Shown: one piece after another, positions 1-12,727 of the stretch
Numbering within the stretch: position 1 is the first letter of the stretch
How the letters are laid out: every line of letters begins with the position of its first letter
Source: Aphelocoma coerulescens
Taxonomy: Eukaryota > Chordata > Aves > Passeriformes > Corvidae
NCBI RefSeq assembly: GCF_041296385.1
Contig: NC_091013.1
Coordinates: 6,710,001-6,774,000 of the forward strand
DNA length: 64,000 bases
Direction of reading: 5' to 3'
Translations under genes and position numbers: made by a program
Notes under the pieces: generated by a model
Databases searched by the model: none
The model's input: the letters and a program-made list of their open reading frames with translations, nothing else
What the model was told of the DNA's origin: nothing

Positions 1-1811
1 TTTTTCCTTCTTCTCTCCTCTTCCCCATCAGCTGCTGCCAGCTCTGGCCAGGGGTGTGTGTTGTTTGTGTAGCCTCTGCCCTGCTGTGTAATGGGTGGAT
101 GGAGCTCCTGTACCATGGATGAAGACATTCCCTTGGCATGGAAGGGGACAAGCTCCAGCACAGCTGCATGTCAGTCAAGCAAACCCTCTTTAGCATAATG
201 AGACCTAAGGGGAACATTCACTTATTTAGACCTGTGGGGGTCTCACTCAAAATACTTGGTTTGGTAGTTGCCCTGCCTCAGGATGGGAAGAAACCTGTTC
301 AAATGCTGTGTGGAGGCATTTCCCAAACAACTAGGGTTGCTTGTGTTCACCTGCTGCTGCCTGGCTGCCATATGGCCACTCAGTGGCTCTGTCAGGTGTT
401 TTGACAGGCAGCTGCAGAGTGGAGTGAGGATTTTTGACAGCATATACAGGAGGCCAGCTCCTTCACTGCTGTAAAAGAAATGGCCACAGTAAAATAGCTA
501 GATAAGAAGATGATTGCATTTATTTACAGAGCTAAAAGATACACTGGAACTGACAAAGACGCTGAGGTTGTTCTACAGAAAGCAGGCTCAGACACAGCAT
601 CTCATCTCAGGTTGTCTCTCCTACTCGATGAACTGTGCTCTGGAATGGCTCAGATTGTCACTGGTGCAATTCAGTCCCACAGCTCCCAGTGCTTCCCAAG
701 CTGTTCCCAGGTATGGTGTGGATGGCTGCGTGGGCTGGAAGCCATCTGAGTGCTGTGGGTGCCAAAGGATCTTTGGGAACAGACCATGCTGCCCTTGTCA
801 TGGCAGTGGAGAATTTCACCCTGCAGAACAAACCCTGGTGGAGCCTGACTGAATGATTTGCCCATCACAGTTGTTTCTACTCCAATCCAGATCTTGGAGA
901 GTGAAACCCCCAAATCTTTATCTTCCTGGAAAATCTAAACTTTTCCAAATTTGATAAAGTTCTTCAGAAATCCATTTTGGTCTCATGAAGAACTTTGTGG
1001 CTTTTTTTTTTTTTTGTCAGAACAGCAACAGTGAATTTACACACATGTCCATATATATACACATACATGGTTAGTGACACTTTTTGAGGTCTGGAGCTTG
1101 GAGAAACTGAGTAATCTTGCAACTCTTCTGTTTACATAAAATTCAGAATGAGGGAACCACATGGTAGGATCCAAGTAATTGTGTTTACTAAATATGCACA
1201 GCATGCAAGGCCAGGCTTAAGTTATGTACACACACCACTACTTTAACGGGATTTTGGCAGCTTCCAAAATATAAAAAGCATTGAGTGACTTAAACTGTGC
1301 CCTCATCTTCAAGCAGGAGTCTCAAACACAGAAAATGCACAGCAAATGAAGGCCAAGCTGAGCATACGTGCATGCCTAACACAGGGGGCTCAGGGAACAA
1401 CTAACTAGAAGTACATCATAAATGAGCTTTTCCACTGCTCCCTTCCTACCTTCCAGGGTAAAAGCTGAGCAGATCCAATAGACCTTTGGAGAACTGCTCA
1501 GCTCCTTATTTTTTCCAAGATACATAGCAAAAAGGGAATTTCTGTTTACGTTCTCACAAAGTGACTGGCTAAATAATTCCAGATGATGGAATGTTCTTCT
1601 GTCCTTAAAGCAAAACAAAACTTTAATCTTCACCATTCTCTAAATGATATTAAAACTATGATAAGAAATCTCCATTATTCAGAAAGCGGTCAATAAGAAC
1701 ATGGAGTTGGAAAAACAACCCTACCTCTGCCCCTATGTCCACATGTAGAACAGTCTTAGACTGTATGTTAATACAGTTTTTCTTTGGGATGTCTTCTATT
1801 TTTTCCCTGAA

Positions 1812-1865
1812 GTTTTTAGGTTAACAGCTGTAGCAGTTTTAGGTAACAGCTGTAACAAGTTTTAG
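1812..1865. repeat. Small tandem duplication with two CAGCTG E-boxes
   Basis: A unit of about 23 bp of the form GTTTTAGGTAACAGCTGTA is present twice with small differences (1812-1835 and 1836-1857), followed by the start of a third copy. Each full copy carries a CAGCTG palindrome. Confidence 0.6.
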
Positions 1866-3740
1866 TATGTTATGTCTGTATGAAATCCTGAAAATTAGTT
1901 ACATGGAAAGGGCACTAAGCCTGTAGCTGACAAAATGTGCCTCCTATATCTCAGTGAATTCTGAAAAACATGTGAACTAGTGATTTTCATCCACTGTTAG
2001 GCCATATATTTCTGTGGCAAATTTTCAGCCTGAGGATATGAAGTCACCCTGGCATCTTTTTCTCCACAGGATGCTGTAAAGAGGGAGGGTTTAGGCTTCC
2101 TTTTTGTTAGCTCGGCAGATGAGCTGTCTACCGCAGATTTTACGTGAAAAGAAAGTGAGGAAAAACCAGCTGAAATAGAATAACAAAATTTCTCTGTGAA
2201 ATTGTTGATTTTAATAAAAAAGTGTATGTTCCAAATGAAACAAAATGCCATTGTAATGATGATTGATGATCACAATTGTATTTGCTTCTGTTTTTTGGAC
2301 AGAAGTATAGACTGGAAACTACTTATGCCAATCCTGATAGCATGTGCTATAATTATATAATTATTTTTAATTTCATACAGCATTTCAAAAGGAATGCAAT
2401 TTTCAACTTAAAAAAAAAAAAAAGAATGCTAAGTTCAAGTGAAATGCCATTGCACAATAACAGCTGGAAATGGAAAATGTCACGCCAACACACCTCATCA
2501 TGGTGATGTACCTAAGTGAAAATATTTTGACTTTTTTCTTACAGAATTAAAAATCTACTTCCTAACTTCTGTGTGTTTAAATGTCCCTCTAAGACTTTTT
2601 CTTCCATATATATTATATATCACATATGTGCTTGAAAAACGTTTGTGCACACTTCCCATAGGTGTATCAGGAGATACACCTACACATATTGCCAGTGTGT
2701 CGGTAAAGAACAGTAGCCAGCTATTTCACAGGAGATGGATCACATTCACAGTGGTTTTCTCTCTTTTTTCTTATAAATATGTGATACTTTTTACTTCTTT
2801 CAAAGTATTGTTACCAAAGCCTGCTACATTTCTTTGTTAGTAGAGTGTCAGGGCAATTTTTAAAGACTGTGGAAGTGTTAATACTTTTTGTACTGTGCTT
2901 ATCCTGAAGAAGGTACAGCCATATTCCTTTTCTCACACTTTTCCCTGTGTCTTTCCAGCTTTCTCAGAGTGTTTTCATGAGGCAGACTTTGTGTCATCCA
3001 ATTATTTCCTGAAGAAAACTAAGGAGATAAGCCTTTGAAAACTGAGCCAGGACTTCAGATTTCTCTCGCTGCATTAAATCATACTGATCAAAACCAGGGA
3101 AAGATATAGAAGCACAGAATTAACAGTGGGACAGAGAGAATGGGAAATGGGGATCCCTGGGTGTAATATCACATGAAATGAGACCGTCTAATATCAAGTA
3201 AATTTATTTGGATGGAGAGGGAATTACTGGGTGTGTAATAATGATAAACTATGTTGGAGGGAGACCTTGCCAAGCAGCATGTTTTGGTCAGCCTCTTTAT
3301 AAAAAAGAATAGGAATGTAGGTAAAAGGTTAAACATGGAGAAAAAAATAGTGCATCCCTCCTCCTGTTAGCTAATCCTTGGGCATCATCTGCATGAACTG
3401 GAGTAGCAGAGTTCACTTCGGGGAGGGAGTCTGTCCCTGCTCCCATGACCGAGAGATTTCTCTCCTATGCTGCTAAAATGTTTGGAGGGATATTTATTGA
3501 CATGAATGAGGCTGTGCATAAATATATCTGAGATCCTAAGTGTTTAATGTTGTTTGTTTAAGTTCTCTATACTGCAAAAGCACAGTATGTTTTTAATACC
3601 CCATTTGCTGAGGAAAATATACCAGATCATATGTCAGACTTGGGGAAAAAATATATTGTCATTTAAATCCACAGTCACATAATTTTTCCTTTCCTGCTTA
3701 AGCACATGGATAATAGCCTGAAACAACAACAACAACAATG

Positions 3741-3785
3741 TCTAATACACAGAGCATCTTTGTCTCTCTAACACACAGAGCATCC
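3741..3785. repeat. 26-bp imperfect direct repeat after a short (AAC)n run
   Basis: The segment starting TCTAATACACAGAGCATC at 3741 recurs at 3767 with one substitution. It directly follows a short AAC run at about 3721-3738. No function is implied. Confidence 0.55.
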
Positions 3786-5246
3786 CTAATAACATTTCTT
3801 CCCAGCATGAGACTTCGGATGTCACATCAGTACCATCCCAACTTGGATGAACTCTGGAAGTGTTTGTCACTGCTAGGCACTCCTCTCACAGAAGTGCTGG
3901 AGGAGGCTATAAAGCAAAACACAAATCATCAAGCACTCTGGTGGGGAGGCTGTTTGGGAGATGAGTATCAGTCAGTTTAGAGGACTGCCAGCAAACCAGA
4001 AAACAGTTTTGAAAGAGGCTTGTATAAGGCAATAAAGGCACACATCCGCTCTTTAAATACTCAAGAGGCTCTGCCGGAGCATTTCTTTGTGAGCAGGGAA
4101 CTGTTTTATCCTAAGTTTCTTCAGAAAATCTTTGCACTTTTAACTGTACTGATGAGTATCCTTTGACTATCCTTCATCGGGCTGTGTTTAGATGGATAAT
4201 TCACAGCTCTTTCAAGTTATATCTGTTTGTAGTAAAAGCGAAATTAATCACCCAGTTGGGACTAAGGGCTTTGTGAGGAGGATCAAGGGACTGTGAAGAA
4301 GCAGCTGAGGGAGATACTCTCCTTCCCCTGCTGGCACAAAGCTCTGGGCAGCGTTTCAAGGGCTGTCCTTTGCCTTTTCCCTAGGGAATCTTCTGATCTC
4401 CAACATGAACCAGCAACCCAGATGCCTGGGTAGATAGGCATATGTCTCCACCTAAACAAACTTATTCCCAATTGATAGCTGGGACAGTACTTGGATATTA
4501 TGGAATAATAAATGTATTTTTCAGGTGCTGCTCTTTAATTAGTGGGGAAGAGGCTGACACTGAGCAAGTGCTGCCTGACAAGTAAGTAAGTAAAGCCTGT
4601 CCATGTGTGTGCATGGGAGTTTGGTACTCAGAGGGCAGGGCAGCCAGAGGCCCAGGTAGTTCCTCCTGCAGTGCAGGTTGGTGCTCAGCAAGTTCTCTGG
4701 GGGTCCACTTTCTTCATGCCTGGGCTTGGACCTTCAGCATCCCTCCATCCTGTTCCTTGTCCCTGCAGCACACCAGAGACAGGCAGCCTCTAGAGCCACA
4801 GCTCAGCCTGCCTCCAGCCTTTCCATGTGCTATCTAGGCCAGAAATTCCCATCTGTAACATGGAAGGCAGCCAAGCTTTGCCCGTCTTTGGCACTTTGAG
4901 TGAATACAGAGTCCTTTCGAATTGCAGAAATTTCTGATGTATTACTAATCACCAGTTTTGAGGGGAACACATTAGGGTCATCACCAAGTGGAAAAGAATG
5001 GCACTGCACCACTTGTGATGCTGAAAGTCAAAAAGTTCTCCCTGAAATGATAGAACAGTGCTAAAAGTAACAAGGCCTTGACATCTCCTTCCTTAATGCC
5101 ATATTCCCTACCTACTCTGGGAATGATGCTCACTCAGAGCATGTATTTTGGCTAGGAAAGGTCCTGAGCGCCTTAATATTATTTATATCTATTTTCTCCA
5201 GAGGTCTTTTTGCTCAGGATTGTGATTTACGTTGCTTTTATTCCAG

Positions 5247-5427
5247 CTGGGCAAGAGTTTCTTTGATGGATTACAATTTCGGCAGACTCCAACCTGAGAA
5301 GAAGAATGACAGCTCAGACACTTAAACCGGACTTTTCACCATCCTGGAAAGGAACTGGCTTCCAGAATTTGGTGGGTTTTTAATGCTCTACCTCCCTCTG
5401 CTGTTACCAGCGAGAAGTTCCTCGACA
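5247..5427 (+). other. NDP: NDP 5' UTR part of the first coding exon
   Basis: The tract GCTTTTATTCCAG ending at 5246 is a good splice acceptor, so the exon probably starts at 5247 and carries about 181 nt of 5' UTR. A second strong acceptor, with a long pyrimidine-rich tract ending in CCAG at 5410, lies 17 nt before the start codon and could give a shorter leader. An in-frame upstream ATG at 5383 lies between the two acceptors. Transcript data are needed to choose. Confidence 0.5.
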
Positions 5428-5601
5428 ATGGGAAATCATGTACTCGCGGCTTCGATTTCCATGCTCTCGCTGCTGGTGATGATGGGAGACACGGACAGTA
5501 AAACAGACAGCTCCTTCCTGATCGACTCCGACCCCAGCCGCTGTATGAGGCACCACTACGTCGACTCCATCAGCCACCCTCTCTACAAGTGCAGCTCCAA
5601 G
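5428..5601 (+). CDS. NDP: Norrin (NDP), first coding exon, residues 1-58
   Basis: Norrin is a secreted cystine-knot growth factor that binds Frizzled-4 with LRP5/6 and TSPAN12 and activates beta-catenin signalling, above all in retinal and inner-ear vessels. This exon encodes [20 protein letters not shown], a signal peptide like that of mammalian Norrin, then the N-terminal part of the mature protein with Cys39 and Cys55 and the near-invariant [15 protein letters not shown] stretch. Residue numbers match human Norrin without a gap. I chose the ATG at 5428 over the in-frame ATG at 5383 because it aligns with the family start and has a strong context (A at -3, G at +4), whereas 5383 has T at -3. 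The exon ends in AAG with a GTAAGG donor at 5602, phase 0, as expected for the gene. Residues 2-3 (Gly-Asn) differ from Arg-Lys in the human protein. Confidence 0.97.
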
Positions 5602-7254
5602 GTAAGGCCTCCCCTCACCTCCTCACAGCACAAGAGTTGTTCAAAAGAGCCATTCTGGGTGATTTTCTCTGCATAAGTTCTTATCCACCAAAATCGAGCT
5701 GCAGGGGGATGCAGATGTGGAGACATCTTGTGTGTACATAAGAACTGGGACTGGAGATAAAGGCTCTTGACTCTCACCTTTTCAAAAGGAGAAATGCTTG
5801 ATGATGGTAAAATTTACATGCAGTAAATTATAAGTTTCAAAGGACCCCATTTGGGATCTCAGCTGATGGTCCCAAGGAGATGGGCTACTTTGGTAGTTTA
5901 GATCACCCCAGTCACCCCATCCTTCAAGTGGGTGTTTAATCTGGAGCATGTAAATTCATAGCTACCATAGATGAAGTACTGAGATAAAGAACCAAACTCT
6001 AAAATGGTAATTAAACAAGGTTGTGAAGAACACTGCTTATTTTCTCCCTGCCCACTCCCTTTTCGAAGCCTTTTTTTTTTCATGCAGAATGACACTTGGA
6101 TGGTAACTGTAGGTCTTAGGAGCAGACAGAAATACAAGATTGACTTTCATTTGGGATTTCAAGCCTGAAAAGTTTTGTGTCAAAGTGGTTTAGCAGCCTG
6201 TGCATGTAGCCTACAGACATTTATTTCATTATGTGGAGAAAAAGAATTGGGAGAAACAATGGGAAAATCCTTACTGGTCTCTTTTGTCTTGTCCTAATTT
6301 GTTCTGTCTGAGTTAATACAGTCTGTACATTCAGATGACGGGGCCATCCCTCTGTCCCATGGGAAGCAGCTTTGCCTCAGGCGCTCACATCCCTGGATTA
6401 AGGAAAGGGAACAGCTGCCAGCACCAGTGCCTTTGCCAGCCCTGTGTTGGGTAAGAGAGTGATGGGAGGCCAGAGTGTGACAGGGTTTAGGACAAGAGGG
6501 GTGCCTGCCTGATGGCAAACCCCAGCAGCAGGGATCCTGGGAGCATTTACAAGGAGAGAGGACCCTCAGAGTTGAGATGGATGCAGCACTAGCTGCAGAC
6601 ACCCCCAGATGCCTTCGTGTGCAGAACGAGTTCCTTGCTTCCCATTACCAGTTCAGGGGTGAGGGAATGCCACTGGTAGCTGCAGGTCATAAAACCTAAA
6701 ATAAAGCACAAAGAGAAGTGTCCACAGCAAGTAAGACCCACTCGGTGCTCTGTGCACCAGGACAGCTGCTGTGCACTGGGACAGCCAGGGTGTCCTGTGC
6801 CTGCTCAACAGAGAGGGGCTGACAGCCTCAGAATTGCACACAGGGAGCCCTGCTCTGCTCTGGGCTGCTTTACGCTGTTCTCTCAGCAGAGCTGTCTGCC
6901 TGGCTTTGCACAACCATGCCTGATTCACAGCAGTGGGAGCCCAGAGACTTTTGCCCTACTTCTTCTGAATCCAAACAGTAAAATCATACATTATTTGAGA
7001 TTCAGGAGAGGCCTTTTGATTTGCTTGTAGCTTAGACTAGACCTTCTTACCATGTGGGAGACATCTGGCATTATCAGAGAGAACTGCAGAGGTGCATCTC
7101 TTTGTGCACTATTGATTTTGTCACAGTTAACTCCAGCAAGAGGCAAAGGTGACAAAATGTAGGTGTGTGGGTGGTGTGGATGGCTTTTGCTTACTGGTAT
7201 CTGTGTGCTACCAGTCCTCCCCTCTCTTCATGTTTCTGATCACCTGTTAGACCT

Positions 7255-7540
7255 GAGAGGGAGGGAGGGAGGGAAGGAATTCGGAAGGAAGGAATTCGGA
7301 AGGAAGGAATTCGGAAGGAAGGAAGGAATTCGGAAGGAATTCGGAAGGAAGGAAAGGAAGGAAGGAATTCGGAAGGAAGGAAGGAATTCAGAATTCGGAA
7401 GGAAGGAAGGAAGGAAGGAAGGAAGGAAGGAAGGAAGGAAGGAAGGAAGGAAGGAAGGAAGGAAGGAAGGAAGGAAGGAAGGAAGGAAGGAAGGAAGGAA
7501 GGAAGGAAGGAAGGAAGGAAGGAAGGAAGGAAGGAAGAAG
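7255..7540. repeat. (GGAA)n microsatellite with an interrupted GAATTC section
   Basis: The repeat begins with a short GAGG run. From about 7272 to 7396 it has GGAA units broken by eight GAATTC hexamers, several of them in the 15-bp unit GAATTCGGAAGGAAG. From about 7397 to 7535 it is a nearly pure GGAA array of about 34 units. Long open frames on both strands here are products of the repeat and are not genes. Confidence 0.97.
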
Positions 7541-10211
7541 ACATCAACAATTCACTTTTTTTTCATCCCCAATGACATAGAAAAGCAGAAAAATCAATCA
7601 GGCCTTTAGGAGTGGGGCTGATGGAAATGAGGACATTTTGGTTAGGTTTCATCATAATGAAAAACATATAATTTCAAAACTGAGCTTTGAGGGAAAAGTT
7701 GTTGACATAAACATTCTCAATTCTGGCTACAAAAGTCAGATTTTTAAATCAAGCCTTTAATGGAAATCATGTTTGAAAATATTATCACATCTTTTGGCTT
7801 CCCAAATTCCACAATGCTTTCAAGAACACTTTTATAACAGTACAGTGATTTATATGGACTTTCTTATGAAATGGAAAATGAAAATAGTTTCCCTACAAAG
7901 TGAAATAATTTCCTAGAAAACTTTTTTAATTCAAGCTTTTTTTTTGTTTGTTTGTTTTGTTTTACGGTCTTGGGGATCTGAATCATCCTGGTAGACATAT
8001 GGCTTCTGTTCTGGATCTAGCATATTAACACAGAGGAATATTAGACATGCTAATGGAAACTAGATGCAATGTCTGTTTATATATATATATAGTGATAAAA
8101 TGTAACTGAGACAAAAAATGGAAAGTTCTGGGGAGTTGCTGTGGGAATTGTGGTACCTCTTGTTTCCACCAAGTTTCCACTGTGGAAGCCTGGACTGACA
8201 GTGCCAAGCAGAGACTTTGCCCTTTTTTGGGGTGATGGACTGGTTTCACTGAGATATCCTTTCTCACTCCATATGTTTTCCCTTTGGGTGCAGCGTAGAG
8301 TTACAGAAGTTAAAAATGGCTTCAGAAATTGCAAGACATATTATGTTTTCTGTCTGTCCTGGTTAAAAAAGGATTATGTCCACCATTATGTGCTTCTCTG
8401 TGGAGGCTGCCAATTGTACCCACATGGGAAACAGTTTTGGTAAACATCCAGCCAATATAATTTAATCATTAAAATCCCTTTTGCTTGTGGCCTCAGGCAG
8501 ACGATGAAAACAGTTTTCCAAATCCTTTGGAAACATAGTCCATTATAGTAACAAAACATACAAAAGAGACACAAAAGAGAGGTGGAAGAAGGCCATTTAT
8601 TCCAGAAAACCAGTGTTTTCCTTTGTCTTCAAGGAAATGTTTGTATCAGTTCATGAGGTATTATTACCTTTCCTGACTATATTGGATTTACCCTGACCTC
8701 TGTCATGGAGACCCATTGGTCTCCATCAATGTGCTGGGTTCTCTCACTGCTCCCAGAGACTCCTAAATTCCAGTTTTGGCTGTCACAAGTGCTTCATCTA
8801 GATGTGCCAGAAGTGTGCTACCACTGACAGCCTCGCACTCAAGAATCCAGCCCAGAGAGACACGGAGCAGATGAAGAAAAATTCAGCAGATGTTTGAAGA
8901 CATTTACTCCTGAGGTAGCTCAGGAGATTTTCAGTAATGTCTGCTTGCAGCCAGGCCACAGGAACTATGTGAAAATCTGTTCTCAGGCATCTCAGCCCAT
9001 CTGCTTTCAGGCTTCAGCTTGTTGCTGAAGGTGAAGAAAAGAGGACTACAAAAACCAGTTCACAGCTTCTGGATTTCCAGAATACAGCTCAAATGATCAG
9101 AGTCAAATATTGCCTCACATTCAGGTTGCTCTCTTTTGTACCTATGAGACAGTTGACTTTAAATAATATTGATAATGATAATGACAATAATATTCTTCCC
9201 TAGCTGCTCATAGACCCATGTGGTTCCCTTGTGGTAGGACACTGTGCTTCTGGATCCAGCCTTGCAAGGTGACATGCACAAACTCACATGTGCAGGGCTC
9301 AAGGGGGGCCAAGAGGTGTCAGGTTATAAAATACCCACATGTTTTTACTATATATACACACCCACTGCATTATTGTGCTATGCCATCATGGCATTACTAG
9401 TTATTTAGGTGATAATCTCTATTGCACTATAGTACACAAAGCAATAAGCAGCTGGTGCAATTGATTAAAAGGCAAAGCTTTCAAAGTACATGCTATTTCC
9501 AGCTCATTTGCACACCTGTCAAAATCCACTGGTGCTGTTCTGGATTTATGAAGAGGAAGGAAAATTTTGGTTAGGACAAAACCTTCATAGCCCAGAAGGT
9601 TAGAAAGCTATGAAAACGGAAAATTTGATATTTTTTTTTAGCCTGAAAGTTCAACTTGATAACCTTGGGTTTGTGCCATTTGTAAGAGTTTACACTGTCA
9701 TCCAAAAACAAGGTATAAAACCAACACTGTGTGATTCTACATTATATAAATACTGACCTTAATCTTATGAAAAACTGAGTAGCCAGAAAAATTGCAGATT
9801 AAAATTAGAGCCTCCTCAGACTAAATCAAGTCTTTAAAGACAAGGCTTAGAATTTATAAATTGTAATTATAAATTATAAATACACTGGCACATTGACTAA
9901 ATATTGGCTGGGTTTGCATAAGGAAGCCAGCTGTTTATGAGAAATATATTCAGACAGACATATTGGCACATCAGATAATTCTACCCCATAATTACTCTGG
10001 ACAACTCTTCTCTAGTCCTGCCAGTTTCTTGAGGGCTTGTTTTATTTTTATTGGCATTTCTGAAAGTACCTGCAGATACAGGAGCAGATGTGTGCCATAA
10101 AAATTCTTAGGGTAACAGTACCAGAAAGTGACTGATTTTTCCAGCTCCAGAAGCATCAACTGCCAGAACTCAGCCCCAACATACAGCAATGTGTGCTGTC
10201 ACATTTGGGCT

Positions 10212-10250
10212 GAAATCATAGAAATGATTGGTTGGAAGGGACTTTAGGGA
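10212..10250 (-). mobile_element. CR1-like 3' end, minus orientation
   Basis: The text AATCATAGAAATGATTGG followed by TTGGAAGGGACTTTAG matches the inverted 3' terminus of avian CR1 LINEs, which read in this direction as TCATAGAATGGTTTGGGTTGGAAGGGACCT. Only the extreme end is recognisable. Confidence 0.55.
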
Positions 10251-10392
10251 CTCTGAACCTCCCAAAAAGGAATTTCTGGCTGTTGCACGTCCCCCTGTAC
10301 CACTCCAGAGGAGAGTTCAGCTCTGTTGTCTTTGAAGCCTTCAGATTTGTCAGGTGCTGATGGATTGCTCTTCACCTCCAAAATTTATAGGC

Positions 10393-10436
10393 GATGATCT
10401 CAAAGGTCTTTTCCAACCCAGTTAACTCTGTGATTC
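10393..10436 (+). mobile_element. CR1-like 3' end, plus orientation
   Basis: GATGATCTCAAAGGTCTTTT then CCAACCCAGTTAACTCTGTG plus ATTC matches the forward CR1 3' terminus (GATGATCT, AGGTC, TTCCAACC, TATGATTC). It faces away from the minus-oriented end 150 bp upstream. Confidence 0.65.
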
Positions 10437-12478
10437 AGCCAAATGTTTGGGAACAGCCTGTGACACACAGTCTGGTGAACTGGTCAAAGCATGGCACCTA
10501 ACAAGAGCTGTCAAGATGCTGGGAAGAAAACTAACTGGGTTAAATGTCTCAATCTGCTCCTTTCCTTTGCAATGCAGGCAGGATTAGATACCTGCATAGC
10601 TGGTATCTAATTAGACACCTTCACCAGCTGCCTGTCTGGGAAGTGAGTTTTGTTTACCAAGGGGAAAAAAGTGGATCTTTATCTGTGAGTAATGGAGTGA
10701 CAGCACTGAAGTGATTGTCCCTTTCATGTTCTCTATACACTAAAGGCACTGCTATTAAGGAGCTTGACATAGTTGATAGGTCTAAAGCTTGGGTGCAATT
10801 CAACAATACACTGAAATTTCCTTCCCACAGCTGAACCTAATTTATGTATGAATATGCAGTACCACAGGAAGGATACCATAAATCTATGCTACAAATCTTA
10901 AAAGATGGCAAATTTCTCAGAGAGCAACAAGAACCCATCTCTTAATTTAACTAAGAAGCAAGATGGTCCCAAGCACAGGTCATCAGCTCACGAAGACATC
11001 TTCCTTGTGACCTCTATTGACTGGAAGTGTAGTCACTAATGTATCAATACATTAATAAATTTTCAAGCAAAACATTTAGCATGTAAGTGCTCTTGGAAGA
11101 GTAATTTTTAAGCACTGCACAATGGATGATCAGAACCTTTCCCATGGATGCAGACAGTGCTGGCATTTCCTACTTGATTTCAGGAATATTCTCTCTCTTT
11201 TATCTCATCTTTCCTTATGACTCTGACTGAAGAGAAAATTAAACATTCGATGTACCTGCTTGCATGACTTAGAGATTTGCAGACAGCTGAGCTTCTGTAG
11301 AGAAAGAAGCCCAAAAAGGTTTAACACTCTAAAATATTTGCTGTTTCCAGATTGCCTGGAAAAAACCCATGAGATATGTGCAGCATGGTTAAAATGTAAT
11401 GTTCTCCCGTGGTCATAGGAAAGACTTGCAACTGTTTTACTGCCTACTTTAGATAATATAATAAGCTGATATTGAAGTTTATGTTGGTTAAGGATAATTA
11501 GCTGACATGGATTTAATATTTCCGTTCCCATGAAAGTATCAGAGTCTGTTCAAACTTTTACAACACCCGTTATCAAGGTGGTAACAGCTGTTTCCAGCAC
11601 ATCATTTGCTGAGCTTTAGAGGGTCCTTTCCAAGATTTATGTAGTGCTTAATGCTCTATCCATGTCTGCTCAACAAGAGGTTTTTGGGGAATAGGTGACT
11701 GACCATGGACTTTCCTTCCTTAGTGCCTCCTGTTGTGCAAGTTACCTTGTTCTGGTCACAGCTCACATGGTGAACTCAGAAGAAGAAACACGGAGCCGCA
11801 CTGCTTTTGGGAAATCTCATGAGTCAACCCTCATGTTTGACACACTATTCAACTTTTGTTACATTTTCACTGCCTTATGCTATGCAGTGCATGTTATATA
11901 GATACTACTGATGCAATGATATATAGATACACATATAATTACAAATACATGTTCCAGGTGATCTTTATCAAAGGACTGAGCTAGAAACATACTTCTTTAA
12001 AGCAATAAACTGAGCATCTTCTTTATATTTCTGCTTTACATGCTCATAATATCTAAGAACTTGGACATTTCGTTGTCCCTGAGAACCAGTTCTGCTGATC
12101 ACTGGTGTATACACTCAAAACACTGGTAAATACCCAATCAAAGTATCAGTCTGGCTGATGATTTAAGGGCTTGGCTGCTTCAAATCTGGGGTCAGCAACT
12201 CGCAGTTGCGGTCACAGTGTCTGGAAAGCAGGGCTGGCTGTGATCATTTGGGGCCCTGAGGTCAGTCCAGGTCCTGCAGTCCTTGTTGGTGTCAGTGCCA
12301 AGGACTTCAGGAGGAGCCTTGCTTTTCCTCCTGCCCACATTATCTCCTCCACTCTCTCAGACACAGCACAGGGGCAAAGCACGGTGTGGGGCTGGGATGC
12401 AGTGACAAAACCCCAGCCAGGCTGGAAGGAGGCTCACACCTGCTGGTGTCAGCTGTGTGCTGGGGACACCTTCCCTAA

Positions 12479-12727
<249 letters not shown>

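Larger units (their letters stand above)
1..5246. other. NDP: NDP upstream sequence or intron 1, no supported exon
   Basis: I see no coding exon here. The open frames in it are short, overlap each other and resemble no family I know. In other vertebrates NDP has a noncoding first exon separated from the first coding exon by a long intron, so this stretch is probably intron 1, with the promoter left of the window or unrecognised within it. It holds short A and T runs (for example 1001-1013 and 2410-2422), two small tandem duplications listed separately, and a 30-base pyrimidine tract ending in CAG at the left edge. No CR1 or LTR signature was recognised. Confidence 0.5.

Noticed and set aside
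2659..2682. 10-bp perfect inverted repeat TAGGTGTATC / GATACACCTA with 4-base loop
   Set aside because: One such hairpin is expected by chance in a window of this size, and nothing around it suggests a function.
7163..7609. 148-residue open frame rich in Glu-Gly-Arg-Lys, and its 119-residue minus-strand counterpart rich in Leu-Pro-Ser-Phe
   Set aside because: Both are produced by the GGAA microsatellite, which has no stop codon in these frames. There is no non-repetitive coding sequence.
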